47,049 bases of DNA from Biscogniauxia marginata (GCA_022695795.1 MU404230.1:1-47049), one strand, 5' to 3'; positions 29,249-42,670 are shown, counted from the stretch's first letter. Notes: generated by a model not told the origin, from the letters alone. Translations and numbers: made by a program.

Positions 29249-31850
29249 TCAGTGCTCAAATCGGAAATCGAGCTGCCTACTACCCTGATCCTTAGTTGTG
29301 GAAAGGTACTCGAGCCTCTGTTCTGCCGTCATGGCGTTCCACTTCCTGTCGCGGTACTTGTTGCGGGAGACGTAGTACACCTTCACGAGAAGGTAAATAA
29401 CGATGTTCATACATAGGATCCCGAGTAGTTGGCGGTTCCCACGGCGGTAAAGGGGGGCATCATCGGCACGGTAGACTGCAGAAACAGAAGTCAGTAATTA
29501 CTATATTTGGACTGCTTTTAATCTATGAAATCTGTATCTGAAGCAAACACTCGTACAACAAGCCAGGATAGGCAATTTCTACTCCCGAGACAGGCTGGCT
29601 ATAGGAAGCAATAAAGAACTCCGTAGTTAACTCACTGTTAGACCCTACTATGGCGCCGGTCTGTACGAACATATTATAGCAGGCCGCAGATACGGTGCGA
29701 GACCGGACCGTATTGGAGTTTCTAGAGTTCCAACCGACTTGGATAGGATGGGCTATTGTGCTTATACTTAGCAAGGTCCCAGCCTCTCAAATGAACGAAT
29801 CAATACTCACCACTTGGATATCCTAGTAATAGGGTGATGATGGTCCAGACGACCCATCGGTTGGCCGTGGCAAGATCCGCTACACACAGATATATTAAGA
29901 AAGGTAGGATCCAAATCTGACCAATCATGGCTACTAGGGTGAGCTCTCCCACTATTTCAGCGCTATACGTTAGGACGAGCATTAAAATTACTATGTCACT
30001 TAGTCAGTGCCACTCAGGGACACGATTGCGTTCGAACTTACTATGAATAACCGTCCAAGGAATAGAAAGGATGTTGGAGGTGAATGTGTCGAAGCCCATG
30101 TTCTTGAGTAGAAGAGTGAGGTATTGCTGCTCAGGAACCGCTGGTATCTGGAAAACGAGGCCGAGTATGTATAACGGCCTACAACTCTCGTTAGCGATCG
30201 TGCTATAAATTATTACTGCTAGAGTATATCAACACTTACCAGAGGTCAAAGTCCTTCAGACATTTCCAAAGTAGTCTAGGCGTAATCGGCTGCCGATTAT
30301 GCATGTCGCTCTTGCTGGGGTCCTCGCGTAGCACCCTGTTGACAATGATGGCCTCTTCTCGCGGGGTGAACCAACCGTGCTTTCCTCGAAACCAACTCTG
30401 CGTCTGACAGGGGCCTGGTGGCATGAGCACAAACGAAAATAGCCCAACGATGAGAGTAGGCAGAGCCTATATGATCAGTTAGCTTCAGGAGAAAAGTTGA
30501 ACGTACTCTTCTGTCGTTCATCACCTCAAGCAAAAACAACCATCTCCAACCTGCATGGCCCTCTATTCCTCGCAGTTTTAACAGACCTGCGGCTAAGAGT
30601 GCGGACAATATGTCGGCCACGCTCATCGATGTCCAGAAGAAACCGAGCCTGAGTGTCATTTCATGATGCTTATAGAAGTATGAGAGGTACAAGATAACCT
30701 ATTAGATAATATCAGAATCTCAATCGAGATAGCCCTTAACACCATCGTGAACTCACATCAGGGATGAATCCTCCTTGCAGCATTCCTAGCAGGGCACGTG
30801 TAGCTAGAAAAGATTCGCGTCCTGATAGCCAGAACTGACTAGCGGCAACTATACTCCATAGGCTCATCTGAGCTGGGATCCACTGGTCATAAATGTGAGT
30901 TGAAATATTACCCTTTTTGGTAACGAAAAAGAGAGTTAAACGTATGTCTTGGGAGCTAGATGCTCAAAATTTGGTCCTGATAAGGAAATTATATCTCTCG
31001 GGACAGGGCGAAGGTTGAGACTGCGGGGGGTGGTTAAGCTCGTGGAATACATACTCTATCGGGGCCTATCCATTTGGACACGAGCTGAGACGGGAGTTCC
31101 GCAAGCAAAAAAGATAACTTGAACACAGTATTTCCTAGGTTATAGTCTAGTATAGAGTTAATGTATTGGACCAGTGAAAGTAGAGATGTTGCTACGCACC
31201 ATTTGTAGTCAAGTGAAGATCATTAAGAAAATTGTCGGTTAGTGCCTGGACAAGATTCGCTCGATCTAGCTCAAGTGCCCTAAAGGATATGGTTTTAGAA
31301 TAGAAGACGGATATTCTCTAGTTATTTGGAAAGGCGTATTTGACTGTCACATGGTATCCATGAAGGAAGGGTATCTCGTACATGAACATTATACAAGCCC
31401 AAATCATTATGCGGAAATCTATTTTGCGAACGACCCCATACTCCTCGGCCCATGTCCATCGGGCCTTTGGGTCGAAACGGTGAAGGTTCTCCCTATGTTC
31501 AAAGGAAAGTAAGATATTTAAATAGCATAGCTCAGTTCGTTGAGGGGCTTGTGATAACCTACCAATCACTCCTAGGTTGATACTTCTCCGCCGTCTCGGG
31601 GTCGTCAAAAACGCTTGGCTACAAAAATGCATCAGAAGATTCGTTACTGGGGAAAATCAAATTTCGTGTTCGCCGAGGGGGTGCTGCTGACCTGGGTCGC
31701 GATCGCATCTCGGTTGTAGTCTTTCGTCCGTTGAAAAAAGAAACGCTTCTCCTCCTTCGGGGCGCCGAGTTGGGGGATAATGTCAAGTGAGGACGTAGAC
31801 TGGATGGAACTCTCCTTGCCGCCAGCCTCTTGAACAAAGACGGTCGCCAT
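29249..31850 (-). CDS. MFS transporter, anion:cation symporter (allantoate/pantothenate permease-like) family
   Basis: Twelve exons on the minus strand: 31850-31692, 31618-31563, 31492-31382, 31279-31200, 31146-31055, 30882-30757, 30698-30525, 30466-30240, 30178-30042, 29990-29811, 29752-29636, 29475-29249. Every donor begins GT, every acceptor ends AG, and all eleven phases agree, giving 561 residues. Family marks in order: the cytosolic N-terminus with [33 protein letters not shown] and LDRAN at 113-117, [93 protein letters not shown], and after the central loop GVF-like segments to [16 protein letters not shown] at the C-terminus. The LDRxN and WFTxRE motifs place it in the ACS (Dal5/Tna1/Liz1-like) group, which imports organic anions such as allantoate, nicotinate or pantothenate; the substrate here is unknown. 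Introns 5 (172 bp) and 11 (160 bp) are long for this window. No stop or frameshift interrupts the joined frame. Confidence 0.92.
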
Positions 31851-32905
31851 AATTCTTTCGACTAGTGCGTCCACACCTCTACGGGTATGGAAATAATGGT
31901 AATATTACTGTCTGGGGAAAAAATCGGGGTCGCCTTCGTTCTTATTATACCAACCGACCTGGATGGCAAGGAGCGATGCGCAACCGGCAATATGGTATCA
32001 TCAGCAGTAGCAATGACTTAACCCTTGCCGAAAGCGGACCGCTACAGGATATGATACGACTACTCCGTAAATGCTTTACTCAATGCCGGGTAGAAGTGAA
32101 AACTAACTGGGGGTGAAGAGGCAAGTTTAAGATCACAAGTCCGTCTCTCGCCCGGCTCCTCGCTGCATGCGCAGATTATTTAGATTAGACATAGAAGTAA
32201 GGGGATCGATCGGGTTCAGCCCGACTACTTTCAGCTCTGCAACCACGGCGTTAGAGCGGTATCACGTCACAGATACATATATGAAGTGACCAGCCGAGTG
32301 TGAATTCCGCCACAGCCTTGGCCTTATATAGGAGGGGGGCGTATGATGGGCATTGCACGAATACTATGTGAAGCCCATCTAGACTACTGTGGCTCGTGTA
32401 TGGTAAATTCTTTCTATACCCTTGTATTAATGATATAAGACCTGGGGTTGTATTGTAATACTACAGGAATTAATATGTACCTCGATACCGTCTTTTCAAC
32501 TAGCCCGAGACAACGACAGGCATGTAAATTCAAAGCTCTTTTCGGATCGCGGTGAACTTCCGCACGACTGTTGATAACGATCGTTGATGATACACACAAG
32601 TAAGCCACTCTTATAGGATGGACTGGTGATTGGAGAACGATGATGACAGTTGGGGGTCCGATGCCGTGATATTGTCGCCATCGGAACTTTTTCACATGCT
32701 ACGCTTTAGCGCCTAATAGGTCATTGGCTCCTAAGGCTTGAGATCTTAACCCATAAGAAATGTAGCGAGAGTGTGGCACCGATGTTTATTCGCGACGAGA
32801 ATTCTTGTTGTGCGGACAGGAAAATATTTAAATAACTACGGATATCCCTCTTAAAAGTAATAACTCGTTAAGACTCTTAATAACTCTCTTAATAACTATA
32901 CTAAT
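31851..32905. other. Upstream region of the ACS transporter and island border
   Basis: About 1 kb of normal composition. Open stretches at 31865-32116 (+) and 32414-32695 (-) lack ATG starts and motifs and are not called. From about 32820 the composition shifts towards A/T with repeated TTAATAACT words, leading into the AT-rich block. Confidence 0.35.
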
Positions 32906-33115
32906 AACTAGTAACCAGGGTGTGAAGGTGGTTAATACACCTAGGGTTTAAATGTAAAATTTTAATAATTAGTTTATTATTAGCTTTTTATTAAAATTAT
33001 AACCACGTTTTTTTTAATTTACTTTATTTATTATTTTATATAATAAAAGATTATAACTTTCGTTTTTTTATTTTTGCGTTAATTTCTTTATTATGAAATA
33101 TATATTCGTTTAATA

Positions 33116-33486
33116 TAACATGTCTCATAAGCGAGTGGGCCACTTGATTTCCTATATAAAATCGACTTTTTCAAAAATTCTTAACTTTGCGCGAAAAAAT
33201 CGTAAAAGTTTCCGATCTTTTTTTTTTAGTTATATAATTAAAAGGTTTAACTAAAAGTAAAATCGAAAAAATTAATTTTAAAAAACGCGAAAATAAAACG
33301 TATAGACCTTTTTACGTATTTCTTTATATATTTCACTTTTTAATTTTTTTTAATTAAACAATATAATTATATAACTAAAAAAAAGGTTCGCGACTTTTGC
33401 GATTTTTATAAATAAAGTTATAAATTTTTAAAAAAGTCGATTTTATATAGGAAATTAAGTGGCCCACTCGCTTATAAGACATGTTA
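33116..33486. mobile_element. Palindromic TA-flanked element, family B (B3)
   Basis: 371 bp. Left end TAACATGTCTCATAAGCGAG, right end CTCGCTTATAAGACATGTTA. Each arm is about 140 bp, with TATATAAAATCGACTTTTTC and its inverse. The loop sequence (AAAAACGCGAAAATAAAACG, then TTTTTACGTATTTCTTTATA) is shared with B1 and B2, so the three derive from one ancestor. No coding capacity. Confidence 0.8.
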
Positions 33487-33727
33487 TTTATTATAATTAA
33501 TATATTTTAATATTTCTATATATATTAATTAAACATAAAGATTTATAATTTATAAGAAATTCTTATAAATTTCTTTAGTTTATAAAATAAATATATATTA
33601 TTTTATGGATTTTAAAAGTGTTTTAAAGTTTTGAATTTTTTTTATTAATTTCGAAGATTTCATTGTCTCGTTTTATTTCATCTTATTTCGAATTTTATTA
33701 AAAAACCGAGTTTACATGTAATATTAC

Positions 33728-34577
33728 CAGGGTTGTGATTAAGTTACTTATTAGTAACTTAAATTAGTAACTTGCCAAGACTAGTTTTTTAAACCTTTGA
33801 CTAAAACTAGTACAAGTTAGTTACTAACATGACTTAATTTAAACTAATTTATATAAGTCAAGTTAATAACTTAAAAAAAACTAGTAACTTGCTAAGCTTT
33901 TTAAAAATTTAGTTAAAATAATTAATATTTAATTTATTTAATTAAAAAGTTATTTTAATCATTATATAAACTTTATAATTTTAAGTTATTTAATTATTTA
34001 AATTAAGGTTTATAAAAAAGTTACATTTAATATTTTAAATAATATTTTTTTTTATTTCTTTAATATTTTTTTAATTATTTATTATAAATTATATTAAACT
34101 TTATCTTTATATAATATAATAAAAAACTTAATTTTTGACTTATAATTTAAATTTTTTTAATTAAATAACTTAATTGTTTTCTTTTCATTAAAAGTGAACG
34201 TTTTTTATAATAAAATTTTATAAGTTAAATAACTCGTTAAATAAATAACTTATAATTATAAAGTTTAAAGAATGAATTATATAACATATAATTTATATAA
34301 ATCTTAATTTTAAAAAATTAAAATTCGTTAAAAATTAATTAATTTATATAATAATATTTTTAATATTATAAGTTAATTATAAGTTAATTAATTATATTGT
34401 AAATAATATTTCAAATTTAAAATTATTTTTTAAAAAGCTTAGCAAGTTACTAGTTTTTTTTAAGTTACTAACTAATTAACTTATAAAAAACTTAAGTTAG
34501 TTAATAATTTAACTTAAACTAGTATTAATTAATACCTTAATTTTAATTAAAAACTACTAGTTTTTTTTATAACCCTG
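33728..34577. mobile_element. Family C element, hAT-like ends, complete copy (C1)
   Basis: 850 bp from CAGGGTTGTGATTAAGTTAC to ...TTTTTATAACCCTG. The subterminal regions on both sides are crowded with AGTTACTA/TAGTAACTT words and ACTAGTTTTTT. CAGGG-type ends and short subterminal repeats are usual for hAT DNA transposons; the small size suggests a non-autonomous form. An 8-bp target duplication expected for hAT is not convincing here (AATATTAC against CTAATTAT). Superfamily is therefore inferred. Confidence 0.6.
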
Positions 34578-35289
34578 CTAATTATTAATTAAAATTTTTT
34601 ATAAAATAAAAAAAGATTCCTATTAAATTAATTTAAATTTTTAGTTTTTATTATTATTAAGTCGTTCGTTAATGCCTACGAAATTACTGTTTTTTAGTTT
34701 ATTATTATTATTTAAGTTATTTAAAGTCGCTTTTTAACCTTTATAGAAACGCTGTTTTTAAGTTTAAATACTTTTTATTATTATTTATTATTATTTATAT
34801 ATTATAATATAAGTTTTATAATTATTACTTTAAAACAAATAACTAATACATTTTTAAAATTTAACAACTTAAATTATTATAATAATTAAAATTATATTTA
34901 TAATTTATTATTATTAAAATAAAAAATAAATTTATATAGATTTAAAAATTATAAAAGTCGAAATTTAAACTTATAAAATAATTTAGTTAAAAACGTTAAA
35001 TAAATACCTTAATTTAATATTAATTAATTATATTTTAAAAATATATAAAAATATAATAAGTTATTTAATAAAATTATAAAAACTAAAACATTAAGTTAAT
35101 TAACAAGTTTAATTATTTAGTTTAACTTAATTATAAACTTATTTATATAAAAAGTTATTTAATTATTTTAATAACTCTTTATATAAACATTGTAAAATTA
35201 TAAATATTTAATAAGAAATTAAATAACTATTTATATTAATTTATTAAATTAAAAAGTTTTTAAAAAGTTTAAATTAAATTATAATTAAA

Positions 35290-35382
35290 TAAATTTAAAT
35301 AAAACTTAACTAGTCACTAATTTTTACTAGTTAGTCTTAGTTAAAGCCGTTAATAACTAATTAATAACTAAATCATAACCCT
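35290..35382. mobile_element. Family C end fragment
   Basis: Reads CTAGTTAGTCTTAGTTAAAG, CCGTTAATAACTAATTAATA, ACTAAATCATAACCCTA, a C-type end. Its inverse occurs at about 42612-42670 (TAGGGTTATAATTTAGTTAC, then AACGGCTTTAATTAAAATTA), so the two belong to the same subfamily. It abuts the truncated edge of A3. Confidence 0.5.
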
Positions 35383-35385
35383 ACT

Positions 35386-36568
35386 TATTATTATTAAAAA
35401 GTAAAATTAAAATATTAAATAATAAATAAACTTAATATAAAATTTATAAAGTATTTTAACTTTTATATTAAAAATCAAATATAAAACTTTAAACGCTTAT
35501 TAATTTTAAATAATTATAAGAGTTATTATTTTATAAAATTCAAAAAATATGATAAAAAACTTAATATTATTATATTTTATATATTTATATTTAGTTATTA
35601 ATTATATAAATTATAACTTTTTAACTTTATATATTTTAATATCTTAAAAATATATATATAATAATTACTTAAAAAACTTAATAAAACGCTATTATTATTA
35701 CGTTATAAAAAAGACTTTTAATTAGCTTTATAAAAATATTTATTATTACGATAATTATTTTAAATATATAAACTAAGTTTCGCATAATTAAAATAATTTT
35801 TTTAATTTAAAAAGGTTATTATTATATTACTTTTTATATAAAAAGCGCGTATACTTTTTCTTAACCTCGATGTAAATTAAATATTTTAAAAAACTAAAAA
35901 ACTTATAATAACTCACGAAATGTTATTATAATTTAATTTTATTATAAATAAAGTTAAAAAACATTATAAATATTTATAATTAACTTATAAAAACTATTTT
36001 ATTATAAAATAAAATTACTCGTTTTCGAGAAATAAACCACATTTTCAATAAGCAACGTAAAATTTAAAAAAATTATAAATAAAAAACACTTAATATAAAA
36101 AAGGGAATAACTTTATAAGTTAAAAAGAATAATATTATAATTAATAATAAAAAAGCCTCGAAAAAAAGTAATAATTAAACAAAAACGATATAATATATAT
36201 AACTAAACTAGTTATAATACGTATATTTATATAACAAATAAAAATACGTTTAATAATATAATAAATAAAAAGATATTTAATAATTTGAATTTTAAAGAAT
36301 TATAATTAAAATTTTTTTTTTAATTTTAAAAGGTTTTAACTCGGAAAATATAATAAATAAATTAATTTAAATTACACGTTAAAAAACCAAATACTTAATA
36401 TATAAAAATATTCGGTTTTTAAAGCGTAAAACTAAAAAAACAATTCAAATAATAATTATTATTAATTAATTTTAATGCCGCGTAAATGTTTTTTAATAAT
36501 TAAAAGTATAAAAGTTATAAAAACTAGCTTACTCGCTTATATGGCTTACTTGCTTATAAAACATGTTA
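35386..36568. mobile_element. Family A transposon, truncated copy (A3), inverted relative to A2
   Basis: The interior at 35400-36300 corresponds in inverse to about 23880-24790 of A2, for example AAAGCGCGTATACTTTTTCT near 35845 and AAAAAAGCCTCGAAAAAAAG near 36152. It ends with a family A end whose outer bases are ATGGCTTACTTGCTTATAAA, then ACATGTTA at 36568, including the internal hairpin at 36384-36424. The other end is missing, cut where a C-type end begins. Confidence 0.65.
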
Positions 36569-37310
36569 TTTAATTTTTATTATAATAATACCTTGTCGTT
36601 ATTACGCTAATAATTAAAAGGTAAGTAATTTTATTTATAAACGTGAAATTTAAGGTTTTAATCTTGTTATATTATTAAATTAAATAATGCCAATTAAAAA
36701 GAAAGGATTATAAGTTATATTAAGCGTGGTAAGTAAATATCGACTAATTATTAAAAATTTAGATTTAAACTTTAGGTGTATTAACCACTTTATAATATAT
36801 ATAATTAATTAACTATATAATAATAATTATTCTCCTTTTTAAACGATTTATCTTTAAATCGTAAAGAGTTAAAAATATATTAAAATGGTTTTTAATATAA
36901 TAAATAAATTATTGAATCCTTTAAAATATTTGGTTTTTTAAGCTTAATATATTTTATAAGTATATATTAAAGTTTAATAAACTAATATTTTATAATAACT
37001 TTTATTAACTTATTTATAACTTAAGTTAATAACTTATTAAAACTAGTTTTTTAACCTTTTAACTAAAACTAATATAAGTTAATTAAAAGCTTAACTTAAA
37101 AATTTAAACTTTATATTATTTTAAATTAAAAACGTAATTTATTATATTATATACTTTATTATTTAAAAATTATAATTTGTAGTTAATTATTTAACGAGCT
37201 ATATAAGTTATAAGTTTTTATTATAAAAAACATTAATTTTTATTTAAAAGAAACTTAAAATTCTAATTTTTATTAATATAATTATATAACTTTTTATTTA
37301 AAGAAAAAAG

Positions 37311-37758
37311 TGTTAAGGCACGGATATAAAGGTACGAAAATAAAGCTTTTACATTTATAATTTATGAGATAAATTAATAAGTTAAGAGAAAAGAAACTAT
37401 TTATAATCCGTGCGTGTGGGCTGCGAGGTATTTAGGTATTGTAACCCCACTTGTGAGTACGTGAAATAAGGTATAAAAAGGTACATGGTGGGCCACATCG
37501 CAATAAAAAGTAAATAAAAAAACTTAAATTAAATTATTTTTTAATTATTTTTAAAGAAATAAAGGTTTAATAAATTATTAACTAGTTAACTTATAAAAAA
37601 CTTAAGTTAATAAATAACTTAATTTAAATAATAATAATGATAATATATTTAGCATCCGGAGGCGGGCTAAACTATTTAAGTATTTAAAGTAGTTATATTC
37701 CTTAATCCTGTCTAGGATATAAGACAATAGAATTAAAGGTTATTACCCCGTACTTACA
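37311..37758 (+). mobile_element. Possible solo LTR
   Basis: A segment starting TGTTAAGGCACGGATATAAA and ending CCCCGTACTTACA. It keeps GC-rich islands (about 37409-37500 and 37660-37758) containing a TATA-like AAGGTATAAAAAGG at about 37468-37481 and CCTGTCTAGGATATAAGACA near 37706, a layout like an LTR promoter and R region. C-type repeat sequence sits in the middle. There is no clear tRNA primer site after it and no second copy in the window. This is a weak call. Confidence 0.25.
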
Positions 37759-40700
37759 ATTAAAGAAAAACAAAAGAGATCCTCCTTATCGGCGGTTATA
37801 CCCCCTCGAGTCCTACGCCGTAAAGTTAATTTAAATAACAACTTTCATATATTTACTTATTAAATAAAATAATTATTATAACGGTACTTTATCGCCGTTA
37901 TATTAATAATTAAAAATTTAACGATTTTACTTATAAAAATGAAGTTTAAAGTTTTAATCTTATTATATTTATAACTAACTAATCATATAATAATAATTAT
38001 CTCTTTTTAAACGATTCATTTTTAAATTATAAAGGATTAAAAAAATATATTAAAATTAATTTTAATATAATAAGTAAATTATTAAATTTTTTAAAGTATT
38101 TAACCTTTTAAACTTAATAAATTAATACTTTATAATAATATTTATTAACTTATTACTCGTTAAATAATACGATACAACTTTAAAACTATCTTAGTTTTAA
38201 AACGTTTATACCTTCTTTTCGTAATTACTCGCTTTAGAGCTAATTTAAACGAGTAACCTTTATATATTTACTGATTAAGTGAAATAATTATCGTAATAGT
38301 GCCTTATTACCAAGATTATAAAATTAGTTTTAAGTTTTTAGTTTTTTTTAAATTATTAACTAACTTAATAAGTTTTAATTTAAAACTTAATTAAATTAAT
38401 TAATTAATAATTAAAAAAAAAGCTAAAAACTTAAATTTTATTTTAAATTTTTTTAAATTATAAACTTTTAAATAAACTTATAATATAATAATTACTATAT
38501 TTTCAAGTTAAGTTATTTCGAAAAGTAATAACTTTAAAAATACAATAAAAGTAATTTAATTTAATTAGTTAACTTATTTAAATATATAAATTAAAAACTA
38601 ATTTAAAACAATTAACTTCAAAAAAGTGGTTACGAAATTTAAGTTTTAAGTTTTTTTGTTATAAATTAACTTAAATAAGTTAATTTAAGTTTAAAAGCTA
38701 ATTAACTCGAGTTAATTAATACCTTAATTAAAAGTAACTAGTATTAATTAGTAAATAACTAAAAAAAAACTAAAAACTAAATTAAAAAGTTTAATAAAAG
38801 TTTAAAAATAAGTAATATTTTATTTAACTTAATCTTTTTTATTTCCTTTTAAATTAATAATTTAAATAAAGATGTTATTTAATTTATTTGTTTAAAAGTT
38901 TAGTAAATTACTTAATATTTATAAAGTTATTTAGTTATTTAAAACAAGGGTTTTTAAAAGTTCACAATTAAGTTAAAACAAATAATTAAACTTATTAATT
39001 AATTAACTCTTTTAATAATTAACTTAAAATTCTAGTTTTTTATAATATCATTATATAAGTTATTATATTTTCATTGTATTTAAAATAAATTTATTTAAAG
39101 TTAAATTAAGGTATTTATATAATATTTTTAACTAAATTAACTTTTAAACTTTAAACTTTAACTTTTATAAAATTTAAATGAAAATTTTATTATTATAATA
39201 ATTTAATTCTTTAAATTCTAACAATTAGTTAATTATTATTTTTTGAAAATAAGAATTATAAAACTTACATTATAATATATAATAATAATAATAACTTAAT
39301 TCTTTAAATCTTATTAGTATATAAATTAAAATGATTATAAAATAATATAACTTAGATTATAACATATAAATATTAATAATTATAATAATTATAATACGGT
39401 TTTTATAAGGGTTATTATTTTATTTATTAATTTCAATTTTAGTTACCTATTATAAAACTAAATAACGAAATTCACGAAGAAAAAAAATCAAAAAAGTAAG
39501 TTATTTATTTATTTAAATTAATTATTATTTAGATTTAATAAACCGGGTTCATCGAATTATAGTTTTAACGAAATTTATAACTAATATTTGAAACGACTTT
39601 ATTCAAAGAATAAATAACGTAAAAAGAGATGTGATTTAAATAATAATTATAAAAAATTCTTTTAATTAGTATTTATTTATTATTTATTAGATTCATTAAT
39701 TAAATAAAAATTGACTTATAATATAATAAAGTTTCTTCTTGAATTAAAAAAACATTTATTATATATATTTCGAAATACGTCTCATATTAAATTTAAAAGG
39801 TTATTTCCAAATGACCTAAATTATTTTATTTTATTCGAATTAAAAAAGGGTTTCGAAATTTTCATTAAACTAACAATTTATTTATAAGCCGAAATTTATA
39901 TAACTATATCTCGTAGTTTATTATTTATTTATTAAATTTAAATTATTAAAAGCAAATTCAAAATAATTCAGAGTTTATAAGTTATTTTATTATTATTATT
40001 ATTATCATTAAAATAATTATTAATTAAACACTAATTTATTAAGGGTTTATTATATTAATTCATACAAAGAGTATTAAATTAAATAAATTTTTTAAGGAAA
40101 TTAAGTTTTATAACTTTAAACCTTATTTATTTAGTATTATATTAAACTTTACCTAAAAATTAAGTCATTTTTAATAAGGAGAGTTATTATATCATTACCT
40201 TAATATTAAAAATAACGTTATAAATTTATTAAAATTAAAATATTAAAAGTACGGTTATTAATTAATTAATAAACTAATATTTTATTATAATGGAAAATTA
40301 ATAATACACGTTTTTCTATTTTATTGATTTTAACATGACGTTATTTAGCTATTCTATTTATAACAGCTTTAATTAAAAGAGAAAATTTTATTTCTAGTAA
40401 TATAATTACTAAAAATAAAAATAAATTATAACTTAAAACAATTAAATAATATTAAGAATTTATAAAAGCAATTTCAGGGAAATAATAAAGTTAATAAAAA
40501 TAAAAGAAAATTAAATGTATATAAAATTAAAGTTTTATGAATTAAATACCTTAATTGTTTTCTTTTTATTAAAAGTAAACATTTTTATAATAAAAATTTA
40601 TAAGCTAAATAACTTATTAAATAAATAGCCTATAATTATAAAGTTTAAAAAATAAATTTAATACTATTATAATGTAATTAATAATGTTAAAAGTATAAAA

Positions 40701-42611
40701 AAGAACTTTAAATTAATAAAGATATTTAATGTTTTATATAGCATTTAACTATTTATATATTTATCTTTTTATTTTCTTTAAATTTATAAAGTTATTTAAT
40801 TTTTAATTTAAGTTTTAGTTTTTTATTAGTTATTAGTTAGTGACTTAATTAAAACTAGACTTAGTTAATTAATAGCTTGACTAAAATTAATAAGTTAGTT
40901 AATAAGTAAAAAATGATTAAAAACTAGTAATTAATTTCATAACCTTGGTTTTAAAGTTTCTCAGAAATTCTCTTTCGTGATTAACCGAATTTTAAACTTA
41001 AGTAATGTTTTAATTTAAACGTAATACTTTACAATACTAAGGGATTATATAATCTTTTATAGTTAAAATTTATTTATTTTTAGTTAATAAAAGGCTTTAA
41101 ATATACTTTTGTTATATATTTATTTTCGTTATAATTAAAATATATAGATTTCGGGCTTCACGTTTATTTATTATTTTACCTTTTTAATGTTTTAAATTAT
41201 CGATTTTTAATATTAATCTTATGTTTTATTTTATAATTCGTAATATAAATTCTTTTTAATTTTTTATAACTTAAGTTAATTTTATTTAGCTTTAATTAAT
41301 AAATTAAGATATTATTAACAAGCTTTATTTCTTAATTTATATTTAAAAATAAAATATATTTTTAATATATTTTTAAGGATTTTTATTTTTAAGTTTTCAA
41401 AATATAAGGTTTGCTATTTTTTAATGTTTTTTTCGGTAACACCTTTTAATTTTATAAGTTAAGGTTTTACCGAGGATTTCTCGTTATATAAATATTTTAT
41501 ATAAAGTAAAAGTAATATAAAAAGGAATTTAATTAAAGATTTATTAAATTATTTTATATATAAATATTCGCCGTTTTTCGTAAATATAACTAATATAACT
41601 AAGTCGTTAATATATTTATTATAATACTAAAGTTATTCGGGATTATAATTAAGATAAGACTTTAATTAATAATTCTTTTTAATAAGGATTTTTTAGTTTT
41701 TTAATAAAATAAATAAGTATAAAAAAAGGTCGATATTTAATTAATTAGTTTCCTTTTTGTTATTACGATTAAACTTTAATGGTTTTTAATTATACGTTTA
41801 ATTTATTATTTATTATTTATAAACGTTAAAAGCTTTTTAAATGAAAAGATTATATTTAAAAGATTATAATAAGAAATTAAAGGGATTATAAACGAAAAAT
41901 GCAGCTTTTATTATATGTTTTACCGCCGATTAATAATAAAAAGAATAAGTTTCAAAGGTGGTTAATTAAACGAAAAAAAACTAGTTAAATGTAAATGCGG
42001 GGAAAACTATTTTAGTTTAAATAAACTGAGGACCGGCTTATAAGTTTATAAAAGGGAGCCCTAATAAGGCTTTAAAGCTAGGCTTTTTACTATTAATTCA
42101 TTACTTTTTTCTTTACTTTATATGTATTTATATTATAAACTTTTAAAAAATCTCATTTTAAATAATTAAATAACTTTTTAATTTAATACAATATAAAATA
42201 ATTAAAACATTAATTATTTTATATAATTTTAAATTTTATAATTATTTTTCTTTTAAGTTTTTAGTTCTTCTTAGTTATTAACTAACTTATTAAGTTTAAG
42301 TTTAAATGTTAATTAACTCGAGTTAATTAATAACTAAATCATAACCTTAATAATAAACAATTTTTAAATTTTAAATTTTAAAAGTTATATAAATTAACAT
42401 TTTAAAGTTATTTAATTAAATGATTTAATTATTATTTTTCGTTAAAAATAAACACTTTTTATAATAAAATGTTATAAGTTAAATAACTCGTTAAATAAAT
42501 AATTTTAAAGTTTAAAAATAAATTAAATAACATTATAATATAATTAATGAAGTTATAATTTTAGTTATTAATATTTAGTCATTTCTTAATTATCAATTAA
42601 CTAATTAATAT

Positions 42612-42670
42612 ATAGGGTTATAATTTAGTTACTAATTAATTATTAACGGCTTTAATTAAAATTAGACTAA
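42612..42670. mobile_element. Family C end fragment
   Basis: TAGGGTTATAATTTAGTTAC followed by TAATTAATTATTAACGGCTT. It is the inverse of the end at 35290-35382 and faces towards the C-rich decayed segment that follows at 42720. Confidence 0.5.

Larger units (their letters stand above)
32920..36800. repeat. Widely spaced inverted repeat pair (family D)
   Basis: The sequence at 32928-32985 (GGTGGTTAATACACCTAGGG, then TTTAAATGTAAAATTTTTAA) is matched in inverse by 36745-36797 (GGTGTATTAACCACTTTATA on the plus strand). The match covers about 50 bp with transition-type differences. The pair faces as terminal inverted repeats would, enclosing 3.8 kb that contains B3, C1 and A3. Whether the two ends belong to one element cannot be decided by eye. 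Confidence 0.5.

Noticed and set aside
41880..42110. GC-richer patch near 41990-42080, considered as a second LTR
   Set aside because: It shares no recognisable ends with 37311-37758 and I could not place boundaries.
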